DNA of 64,000 bases from Escallonia rubra (lineage: Eukaryota > Streptophyta > Magnoliopsida > Escalloniales > Escalloniaceae), in assembly GCA_033065855.1 (NCBI GenBank), contig JAVXUO010002040.1:1-64000 (forward strand), given 5' to 3'. Position numbers and translations under genes: made by a program. The notes under the pieces were generated by a model. That model searched no databases, had not been told where the DNA came from, and worked only from the letters and a program-made list of their open reading frames with translations. The first letter of the stretch is position 1, and each line of letters begins with the position of its first letter. Below, piece after piece: positions 20,891-32,800 of the stretch.

Positions 20891-23800
20891 TCATTCCTTC
20901 TCAACCTTAATGGCCTTCAACTTTTGATTCTTCAAGCTAGTATTGTCATTCTGGAGAGCGGATGTCGTATTTTCTAAGTCAATTATCCCTTTGGTGCCTT
21001 TCAAGCTCACTCCGTCTGCATCTCTATGTACTTCTTCAGCAATCAGCCTTTGGCCTATGCGATCACTTTTCTTATCAATCTTCACTAAGAATATGTAAGA
21101 TAGCCCATACTGATGAATTAAGTCCTTATAATATTTACTGTTCATGCCCTCCTATATGAGAGAAGAAAAATAATTAGTTCAAAGTAATATAATATCACAG
21201 CATAGTCGTTATAAGGTAATGCTTGATATTTTACCTTTTCCTTTGAATTTATGAAGTCATATACAGCACAGTTAGTAATTCTCTCGGTTGCCTCAAACAA
21301 TGTAACATAAACATTTCGAACACCATCTCCAACAGTTAGCTTCAGCATGTACCTGCTAGTGGATATAGATACACTTATTAGGCATACATATATTAGTATA
21401 ATTACGTGAAGTTATAATGCTGTCAAGGGACAAGATGACATCCTATGTCCTCTATCACCAAACCAAAAGGACTGTGTATGCAACCTGAATTTTCCATATC
21501 AAGCTGTTCGACATAAGAACGGAAAAATAGTACACAATGTAACTTGTAAGCTAGGCGTGAAAAAGGATGTCAAAAGAAATCAAACAACTACAATCTATCA
21601 CTTTCCTTCAATGCCTCCTTTGCTATCTGGCCATGTTCATAGCTGATATGGAAAGAAAAGACCGCCTAAGAGATGGGGACACGTGTCACCATCTGATAGT
21701 CTCGAAAGTGCTACCCCCTTTGGTGGAGAAGTGGGGAGTAATAACCATCCACTTCCCCACTTCCTATCCATTATGGTAACAAACCCTACTTAATAGTGGT
21801 AACTACCCATGAAAAAAAGTAACCTCTCATTAGTCTGGTAACCCCCGAATTAAAGGGAGAATAACTAACCACTAATGAGAGAGACTCTATAAAAGGGAAG
21901 GAGGAAGAACAGAAAAAGGTATGTGACTTAATCCGAGTTTACACTAAAATCCATCTTAAGCATTTTCTGACTTAAGCATCGGAGATTTCCCGCCGGAAAT
22001 CTCTCCAGCGAGTCACCGGTGTTGTCTATTTATTGCGCAGGTCTATTCACAAATCAAGTTTCGGATTTCATCCACAACATTTTGGCGCCATCCATGGGAC
22101 CGAAATTCGTAAATAGACCATGGCTCAAAATCCTCATCCGCAAATTCCGCAAGACGGAGCATTCGCGTCAAGCTCGTCGTCAACGTTGCTCCGTGACCTT
22201 ACTCGTGGTGGAGCCACCTCTCGGCCGGCAGATCATGGGAAAAGAGTGATGGAAACCCCGATGGCCACAACGGCAGCACGAGCAACCGCAATAGCTACGC
22301 CACTCCCCATGAACCCTGCCTCAACTCCATTGCACCCTGCTGGTCCATCTAAACCTCCAACTGTCGGAATCACTACGGTCGCTCCAGCCAATATCACTCC
22401 ACCTGCTATCGACCACCAAGCTGATCTACTTGTTGTCATTCAGACAATGCAGCGATCCATCGAAAAGTTGCAAGCCGCCATTGAAAACCCACCTTTGCAA
22501 CTAGAGCCTCCTCGGCCTCTTAAGGCAAAGCCAATAACTGATGCGCAGAGGAAATCTGTCCATCAGCAATTGAATTTCCATGAGGGACCAGGCGGCCCTA
22601 AAGTGCGAGACAGGGCACATAATAACCAACAGGTGATACAAGTAGAAGATGAATACTCCGATGACGAACGACGCAACCCAAGGTCCAAGAGACATGACGA
22701 GAGCTACTACGAAGCTCAATCCACCAGGAACAACAATTCTGGTGATTACCGGGCAGAGCGCTATTCCAACGCTCGAATCATCGTTGGACGACCGTTCATA
22801 GAAGAAGTTGATCTCTTCCCAGTTCCCTCCAACTTCAAAATGCCTCCATGTGAGTCATATGATGGCACAGGAGACCCAATGGAGCATCTGGCTCGTTTTA
22901 CCTCGGGCATGAATTTGCATTTGGTCCCTGACCAGATCATGTGCCGAGCATTTCCCGTAACGCTGAAAGGAGCCGCACATGTGTGGTTCCAACACCTGAC
23001 ACCTCGCTCCATTTCATGCTGGGCTCAATTAGCTGAATCTTTTCGGAGCAATTTCCTCACAAGTCGTGTGCAAAGGAAGAATTCCTCGGCTCTCTTTCAA
23101 ATAGTCCAGGGGCCAAAGGAATCACTAAAGTCGTATTATGCCCGCTTTAACTCTGAGAAACTTCTCATTGATCATTTAGATCCAGGAGTTACATTCGCGG
23201 CAATGGCTAGAGGAGTGAGACCAAGCACACCCTTACGTTTCTCGTTAAACAAGCGTCCGCCAGAAAACATGTCGGACCTCCTTGACAGGGTGGAAAAGTA
23301 TCTTCGGGCCGAAGAAGATTCAACAACCTCGCAGCACGAAGAAGCGCAAGCTGGGCACAAAAGACAAGATCGTCCTGAAGGGGGAAATCCAAACGAAGCC
23401 AAACGCTCGAGAGCAACGCTCCCCAAGTCGTTTACCCCACTCAATAATCCTCGGGGGCACATCCTAAACCAGATCAAGAGCCAAAGCATCCTCAAATGGC
23501 CAAAACCTATTAGAGGACCGGCCGAAAAGCGAGAATCCCAACTATATTGTCACTTCCATAAAGATCACGGGCATACAACCGATGAATGCAAGGTGCTTCA
23601 GCGTGAGATTGAAAATCTCATAGCCAAAGTGTATCTCAAACAATTCATCAAAGCCAATGATCGACAACAAAATGGAAGATGAAATCAGCGCAGAACAGAG
23701 GAGACGCAGCCAAAGGATCTCCCAGTGATAAACCCTATTTACGGAGGGCCGAGCGCTGAAGGACTGTCTAGCTCTTCCCGAAAGGCCTACGCTCGGCAAG

Positions 23801-26800
23801 TTAGTTTAACGCACGGACCAACCAAGCGGCCGAGAGCATCGACACGCTGATTGATGCCACATCGGGTCATCAACTCCTCAGTTTCATGGATGCATTCTCC
23901 GGCTACAACCAGATTCGCATGCACGAAGACGACATAGCCAAGACAGCTTTCGTCACAGATCAAGGCATGTTCTGCTATAAGGTCATGCCTTTCGGATTAA
24001 AGAATGCGGGCGCTACTTACCAAAGGTTGGTCGACGAGATCTTCCAACCCCTCATAAGAAGAAGCATGGAAGTCTATGTAGACGACATGCTCGTTAAAAG
24101 CCTTCGAGCTGAAGAGCAGATAGTCGGCCTTCAGCAATGCTTTAATCTCCTTCGAGAAATTTATATGCGTCTTAATCCCACTAAGTGCGCCTTTGGGGTA
24201 TCATCTGGCAAATTTCTTGGGTTTATGGTCTCAGAAAGAGGAATTGAAGCTAACCCTGAGAAATTCAAAGCCATCTAGGAAATGATGGCACCAAGGCGTG
24301 TCAAGGAAATACAGATCCTGACGGGACGAATCGTTGCCCTTAGCAGATTTCTCTCTAAATCAGCCGAACGTTGCTTGCCATTCTTCAAGGCATCGAAGAA
24401 CATAAAAAATTTTGAATGGACGACACAGTGCCAAACCTCCTTTAACGCGTTGAAGGAATACTTAGCATCGCCGCCACTTCTCTCCAAACCTGTCATCGGA
24501 GAAGACCTCTTCCTCTACTTGGCCGTTGCTGAGTCTGCGGTCAGCGCGGTCCTAGTCAGAGAGCAAGATGGTCAGCAGCTCCCCATTTACTATGTGAGCA
24601 AGGTTCTTCAGGGAGCCGAGCAGAGGTATCCTAATGCGGAAAAGTTGGCATTTGCCCTGCTAAACGCCGCCAGAAAACTTTGGCCGTATTTTCAGTCTCA
24701 CACAATCACTGTGCTCACCGACAAACCGCTTAGACGGATATTGCACAAGCCAGACCTCTCTGGTCGCCTCGTTCCCTGGTCAGTCGAGTTAGGCAAGTTC
24801 GACATATACTATAAACCTCGACCTTCAATCAAAGGGCAGGCCCTGGCCGATGTCATAGTCGAATGCACACTTCCCATTTAAGTCGAAGAACCTCTCCTTG
24901 GGGTCGAAGGNCCTCTCCTCCCCGACCAAACTGGGCTGTTTACATGGACACTCTATGTTGATGGATCATCAAACACAAGCGGGAGTGGAGCTGGGTTGAT
25001 CCTCAATGGGCCGGATGGCCTAACCGTAGAATATGCTCTTCGCTTTGACTTCCAGACTTCCAACAATGAAGTAGAATATGAAGCTTTGATAGCAGGCATG
25101 CATATGGCACGTGCAATGCGCGCAGCGTCCCTCTATGCTTTCAGCGATTCTGCGCTCGTCGTGAAGCAGATGTCAGGTGAATACGAAGCAAAAGACCCAA
25201 AGATGGTCGATTACCTGCGTAAAGTGAAAGAGATTGCGAATACATTCACCCATTTCAAAATTACACAAATTCGCAGAGAAGACAATACTTCCGCTGATGC
25301 ACTCTCAAGGCTGGCCTCTCTGGATCCGTCGGGTTTCGGCCGCACAATCCATCTGGAACTCTTGCATGAACCGAGCATCGCTGTAAAGGAAGTCATGCAA
25401 ACCGAGCATGAGCAATCATGGATTGATCCCATCAAGGCCTACCTTCAGGACGGCACACTACCTGCCGATCGGAAGCAAGCCAGGAGTATCATCCATCACT
25501 CTGCTCGGTACGCCTTTGTTCAAGATTTGTTATACAAACGATCTTTCACTCTTCCTTACCTTCATTGTCTCACCCCGACGGAGTCCGACTATGCCCTACG
25601 GGAAGTCCACGAAGGCATATGCGGACAACACTTAGGAGGACGTGCACTAGCGCACAAAATTCTCCGCCAAGGATATTACTGGTCGACCATGCACCGTGAC
25701 GCCTTGGACTATACGAAGAAATGCGACGATTGCCAACGTTTCTCCTCAGTCCCCAGGCAGTCACCGCGTCCCCTATCATCGTTAAGCAGTCCAATACCAT
25801 TCGCAATGTAGGGAATGGACATCATGGGCCTTTCCTTCCGGCTACGGCTCAACGCCGATTTGTAATTGTGGATGTGGACTACTTCACTAAATGGGTTGAA
25901 GCCGAGGCCCTGGCTACCATCTCTAAAAAGAAATGTGAAGATTTCTTCTGGCGCGCCGTGGTTTGTCGCTTTGGAATCCCGCGCGTGCTCGTCACTGACA
26001 ATGGGAAACAGTTTGACAACTCCACCTTTCGGACGTTTTGTGCCAACCTAAGCATTGAGCAACGCTTCACTTCAGTGGCTCACCCATAAATGAATGGCCA
26101 AACAGTCACCAATCGCACTCTTCTCCAGGGGATTAAGAAGAAGTTGGACGGCGCGAAAGGACTATGGGTAGACGAATTACCCAAAATCCTCTAGGCTTAT
26201 AATACGACGACGAGGACCTCAACGGGCGAGACTCCTTTCAGTTTATCATTTGGAACAGACGCCCTCATCCCCGTTGAGGTAGGGTTGCCGTCCCTTCGAC
26301 TAACAACTCATGACCCTGAGACACCCTCATCCCCGTTGAGGTAGGGTTGTCGTCACTTCGACTAACAACTCACGACCCTGTCCAAAATGAGGAAGATCTC
26401 TGAGCTAACCTTGACCTCCTTGACGAGCGTCGTGAGTAAGCGGCAGTGCGCCTTGCGGCCTACAAGCATCGAGTATCCAAATTTTATGACCAACGAGTCC
26501 GACATCGTGCATTCCGCGTAGGCGAGCTCGTCTTGCGCCATATCGAAGCTTCGGCTCCGCGAGAATCGGTTGGCAAGTTAGCACCAAATTGGGAAGGACC
26601 TTATAAAGTGGTAAAGCTCGCGGGCCCAGGCGCCTATCACTTAGAGCACATCGATGGAAGAACCATACCACGCACATGGAATACAGCTAACCTAAGGCGC
26701 TACTATGCATGAGCAAGACCAAGGGGGCCCCAACCGCCTCTGATTATTTTCGCACGTTTATTAGATCTTGCTCATGCTCAGGATTTTTCCTTTTTATTGC

Positions 26801-29800
26801 TTGGGACTCGACGGCTTTATACAGCCTAGTAGTCTTTATTTTGTTCTTTTCGATGTCGGCTCTACGGCTTTGTGCAGCCTAGCAGCCCAAAGTTCTTTTC
26901 CATTAATGTATCTTTCATCATCATAAATGGAAAAGGATTTCGCATATTTACTTTGCAAAGCAAGAATGCCAAAATAGAACTTCAAGGATGGATTAAAATA
27001 GTCAAAGATCTTACACATTAAAAGCCCTGAGGCAGCAAAATGAAAGAAGCTACAAAGACTAAAATCTAATAGACAAAGCAAAGCCTAGTCTACTCATACT
27101 GCTTAGCAAAACCTCTGGGCACTTCCACCTCGTGGGAGCGACCTCCAGCCTGAGACAATGGCGGCCTCAAAATAGCCACAGACGCTGATCCCGAAGCACC
27201 TACACTGCGACTCGTAGAAGGGCTAGTGAGTGCGCAGGAACTGGCAGCTTTCTTGCGTTCAAGCTCTTCGGCACGACACTCGGTCTCAGAAGCAACCTCT
27301 CAGGCAAACTTGTGCTCGTAAATACTCATGTCCAGCTCAGGATGATCCTTGGAGACATCATTCTTGCATTCGTTGTAGCCATGCACAAGCGCCCCTTTGG
27401 AGTCACGATAACGCTGATCCAAGAAAGCCTTGGACCTCTTAAACAGTTGCACAGCCTGAAATCCCACCGTGGACTTCTCAGCCTCCAAATCTGCAATCTT
27501 AGTGGTCAGCTCGGCAGTGGAAAGTTCCAGACCTCAACCTTCTTGCTCAAGTCTTCAACTTTCTTCTCTGCCTCCCTGCGAAAGTTGTTCTCAATCATCA
27601 CATTCTTCTTCTCCTCGTCCAAAACCTTGTAGGCAGCAAGCAACTTCTCGGCGCCGATCTGCACTTGCGCCATAGCCTATACAACAAAGAGTTAGAATGA
27701 AATAACAAAGCTCTCAAAAAGAAGGAAGAGGAGAAGAAGTAACCCTGCGACATTAGTTGGACCATCCCAGTGGCCGTCTCCGTGACGCCATAGCCGGACA
27801 GAGTCTTCCTATCCATGGGAATGATTGTGTGCCTAGACCAATCACATGCCGTACGAGGAGACTGGAACACGGACTCGTCAATGGATACACCCCAGGCAGG
27901 ACGATGTGGTGTATCAAGACGAACAGAAAATGATGTAGCTCTGCTCCCAGTCTTACTTGAGACTTTTTGCTTCTTGGAAGTCTCCTTACCCTTGTCCACG
28001 GAACTCAAGCCCAAGACAAATTGTTCAGTTCGAGTCTCTGTCGTCTTCGGCTGACCCCCGGAAACCAAAGCACCAAAGTCCAAGTCTTGCATCTCCTCCT
28101 CCTCGACTCCATGAACCAAAGCTAGCTCATCAGGGATTATATCCCCAAAACTCCTTGGGCGTTGAACAGTGGTGGATCTCCTTGCGCTCGTGACAACATG
28201 TTTTCTGCACATAAAAAAAAGTAAGATTACCATTCATTATTAGATGAACTCAAGGTTTGGTAAGAGCTTTACCAGGATCATTTTCGCCCTCTTCCTCTTC
28301 CTCTTCATCTTCCTCGTCAACAAGATCTTGGGGCTCAAGAGGGTAGATGATACCGCACTCGCGGAGCTGATCATTACTCAAAGGATACCAGGACTCTAAA
28401 GGCATGGCCCCCTTAAGCTTCCCAATGTGTTCAAGGTCAGTCTCCGTCAGATCCGACTCTTTTAATTTGTTACAGGCTCTAGTCTCGCACTCAGGGAGCC
28501 ATACGTTATTGACTTCACCCCTTTGAGACTTAGGCAATCTAACGAACAAAAATATTTCCTTCCAATGGCGATTGGATCATGGAGGATGCGGAAATAGGTT
28601 GGCTTTGGCCTTTGAACGCGGACTCAAAAAGTACCAACCTACCTGCTTAGTTATCGTACAAATAGTAAAAAACCATCTGAATACTCGAACCCTAGGGTTT
28701 AAACCTAACTTATAGCACTAATAAATAAAAAAACTCATGAAACGCCCCTAAAACCATTGATGAACATGTCCCAATAAACACCAATCTCGTCTAGTGTAGT
28801 CATGTTGGCTAACTTATTCTCATCGGGAAGCCTGAGTTTTATAATCGACGGAATTTCGCAGCGCTCACGCAGAAGTTTTAAGTCGTAACTACACAGCCTG
28901 CTTCTAAGAGTGTGCGCGTCAAAGGGCGTAGGAGACTGAGCACTCTCCCTTAAGACTTCCCTCGCAGGGACCCCTCTTGACTCGTGGAAAGGAACCAAGG
29001 GAACTCCGATTTCTAAAAACAAAGGATCAAAGGTAGGCTTTATCCTAACACCTTGTACATTAGGCTCAGAAACAGTTTTTCTTCATCGACGTTGGACATA
29101 ATTTTAGATCAAAACAAGAGATCTCAAAAGAAAATTTGAAAACAAGTTTGAAGCTTACTTGGAAAAGAAGAAAAGTCGAACTCTTAGGAAATTCTGCTAT
29201 GAACAAAGCCTCCAAGTAACTTCACCCTCTCTCAACAACACTTTGAAGAAATGAGAAGTTGTGAAAATGGCAAAAGGTTTCCTCCCTTATATAGAAACGA
29301 GAGTCTCATCCAACGGATGAGATCTCGCGACGGTTGGTTTACCCTAGACACGTGGCAAGATCCAGTAAAATAACTGAGGGGCAAAATTACCTAATTACCC
29401 TACGACGGTGACTACAACATAGCCGAATGGACGAGCTACTTTGGTCCTGGCCTCTGCAGAGCAGACGAGCGCATTGGACCCCATGCCTCTTCTCTAGATG
29501 AGTAGACGAGCACGTTGACACGCCTCTACTCGGCCAAGCCGCTGACACGCCTCTACTCGGCCAAGCCGAGTAGACGAGCACGTTGGCAAGCCTCTACTCG
29601 GCCAAGCCGAGTAGACGAGCACGTTGGCACGCCTCTACTCAGCTAAGCCGAGTAGACGAGCACGTTGACACGCCTCTACTCGGCCTACTCGGCCATGCCG
29701 AGTAGACGAGCACGTTGGCACGCCTCTACTCGGCCAATCCGAGTAGACGACCACGTTGGCACGCCTCGCCGAGTAGACGAGCACGTTGACACGCCTCGCC

Positions 29801-32800
29801 GAGTAGAGGAGCACGATGACACTCCTCTACTCGGCCAGGCCGAGTAGAGGAGCATGTTGGCAAGCCAGGCCGGGTAGACGAGCACGTCGACATGCCTCTA
29901 CTCGGCCAAGCCGAGTAGACGAACTCCTGACAGGCCTCTACTCGGCCAAGCCGAGTACACGAACTCCTGACAGGCCTCTACTCAGCCAAGCCGAGTACAC
30001 AAACTCCTGATGCGCCTCTACTCGGCCAGGCCGAGTAGACGGCCTCTTGACGCGTCTCTACTCGTCCAAGCCAAGTAGACGAGCTGGACGCTACATCTCT
30101 ACTCGGCTAAGCCGAGTAGACGAGCCCTTGATGCGTCTCTACTCAGCCAAACCGAGTAGACGAATCCCATGAGGCCTCTACTTGGCCAAGCCGAGTAGAT
30201 GAGCACATGATGCATTTCTAATCGGCCAAAACCCAGTAGAGAAGCTCCTTAAGGATTACCGAGGAGAGAAACTGTAGTAATGCTATGATTCCATATCCTC
30301 CGAAAAGAACATGGAATGGGGGGCAAATCATATGGAAAGAAAATAACACCTAAGAGATGGTGACATGTGTCACCATCTCATACTCTCTAAACTGCTACTC
30401 TCTTTAATGGAGAAGTGGGGAGTAATAACCATCCACTTCCCCACTTCCTATCCATTATGGCGAGAAACCCTACTTAATAGTGGTAACTACCCAGGAAAAA
30501 GAGTAACCTCTCATTAATCTGGTAACCCCCGAATTAAAGGGAGAATAACTAACCACTAATGAGAGAGACTCTATAAAAGGGAAGGAGGAAGAACAGAAAA
30601 AGGTATGTGACTTAATCTGAGTTTACACTAAATCCATCTTAAGCATTTCCTGACTTAAGCATAGGAGATTTCCCGCCGGAAATCTCTCCGGCGAGTAACC
30701 GGTGTTGTTTTTTTGTTGCGCAGGTCTATTCGCGAATCAGGTTCCGGATTTCATCAACAACAATAGCTATTATTAGAGTTGTCATTTGGGCCAGGCGGCC
30801 CGCGGGCCGGCCCGTTTTGGCCCGTTTTTGGCCCGGGCTAGCCCGGCCCCTTTCATGAACAGTGAAGGCCCGAAAAAAGGGGGCCTGGGGCCTGGGCCTG
30901 GACCAGGCCGCGAAATCCAGTGAAAATGGCCCGGCCCGGCCCGGCCCGGGTTTGGCCCGGTTTGGCCCGGGCTTTCTGGCCCGGTTTTGGCCCTTTTTTG
31001 GCCCGGCATCCAAATCTGAAACCTCGAGTGCTTATCATTGGTTGGTTGTTTATGTTTCGTAGCGAATTAGTCTTTCTTTTGAAGTCTCTATTATGCTTCA
31101 AGCCTTCAACTTTTAGATGATACACAAATGGGATAGATTTTCATGTTGTTGTAGTGTCGTTCTTTTGGTCCTTTTTTTTTTTTTTAGATTAGCGGAATAT
31201 ATGTCAATTTGATCGGACTTTTCTTTTTTTCTTTTTTTTCTTTCTTTCCCTTTCATGATTTCTTTCGTATTTGGTGTTGTTTTGAATCAACATGTACTGA
31301 CTAGATTAATAAGACAATTTTTTATTTCGCATCTGTCTAAGGATGGAGAGATTCGCATTCATGGCGAGGATTCGGCAAAGTTAATATTAGTATTAATTCG
31401 GCAGTTGGAAATTAAGGGTGATGCTGCTTGTATCTATTTTCCAAAGCCAATTTGTTGCGGAATTTAGACTGTGTGCTCGCTACTGGCCATTCACATAGGC
31501 TGTTACATGATTTGACCTGCATAAGATGGTTATGCCGAAAGCATAGGTGAAGCAGTTGTGATATTCTTACCGGTAGGGAGTATAGGCAAAAGCCAAAGGG
31601 TCTAATTTTGAACAATGGCAGTGTCTCTGGGCTTTGGGGACTACTGCGGTGGAATTTGTGATATAAGTCCAACCAGCCAAATATATAAGATTATGTCATG
31701 GTAATTGGTGTGGGTGATGAGAATACAACCAGGATGAGAATAGAGTTTAGGTGACAAGGGGACTTTTAGTTTACAATCACCTACATTGATTAGTTGGCAC
31801 TTGGCACTACATCCCGTTTTTCTTGTTTTTATTGCAGACGTATATCACCGGGCCAATGCACATTTATTATTTTTCTATATAAATTGTTATGTGTTAAAAT
31901 TGAATAACATGAAAAAAAAAAGGGCCCGGGCCTGGCCCAAGCCCGGCCCTAAATATTGGGCCTAGGGCCTGGGCCTGGACCAGGCCTAGGATTCCCTTCG
32001 ACAGGCCCGGCCCGGCCCGGTTTCCCCTTTTCTTGGCCCGGCCCCGGCCCGGCCCCACTGCAGGCCCGATGGGCTTGGGCTGGGCCGGCCCAAGCCCGGC
32101 CCTTTGACATCTCTAGCTATTATCATATGGACATTGACTTTTAAGTTAATTAAAGGAGAGAAATAAGCATGCCTCTGTGAAATATGGAAAAACAATGTGC
32201 TGCAAACTGCCACAAACCCTGTAGCATTTCCAAGCCCCATTTTATCATAGAGCCAAGGAATGCCATCGAAACAATTACAAGATAGGTCGAGTATCTCTAG
32301 TTTTGTGGTTTCTGCAATCCATCTTGTTACTTAACCTTGGAGGTTAGAACCACCTAAAGCCAGAACCTTAAGTTTTTTAAAGCTCTTAATTAATATTAGT
32401 AAGGCTGCTTGTTGTCTGGCAGCCTTTCATCGTTTTATGTTCTCTGAAAGGATGACAGCTCAAAGGTTCTTGCAGCCCATCGAAATATTGATAGCCCCTC
32501 TAATATTAGTGAGGCTGCTGTTGAAAAGGGAAAGGTATGACAATGATTGCAGTGTAAGCATGGTTACTCGCTAGTAGAACAACAATTAGGGACTTGCTAA
32601 TTTCTTAGAAAATAAACAAACATTTGAAGGCTGGAACTTCTGGAAAATAGACAAGTAATCAATCTCAATCCCTTGGTTCATAAGTCAATGTACTTTCAGC
32701 ATAGTTCTTATAATAAATTGAAAACAATTAAGAAATTTAAAACTTGTTACCTTGGGGAATAATCCACAACTTTGTTAGTACCACTGCACCTATATCCATG

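Larger units (their letters stand above)
21644..30762 (+). mobile_element. Tat-lineage Ty3/gypsy LTR retrotransposon, 9.1 kb, defective
   Basis: Complete from LTR to LTR with a 5-bp duplication ATAGC. Order: 5' LTR, primer site, gag, truncated pol (RT, RNase H, second RNase H, integrase), antisense ORF, tandem array, polypurine tract, 3' LTR. The second (archaeal-like) RNase H, the extra antisense ORF and the 3' tandem repeats are hallmarks of the plant Tat/Ogre group. I count about 34 differences between the 436- and 435-bp LTRs, so the insertion is not recent. Protease and the first part of RT are missing, and pol has several stops and shifts. It sits in an intron of the RPA-like gene in the opposite orientation. 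Confidence 0.92.

Noticed and set aside
29428..30248. Repeat-spacer array resembling a CRISPR
   Set aside because: Units are contiguous and drift as a tandem satellite with no unique spacers, and the array lies inside a plant retrotransposon.
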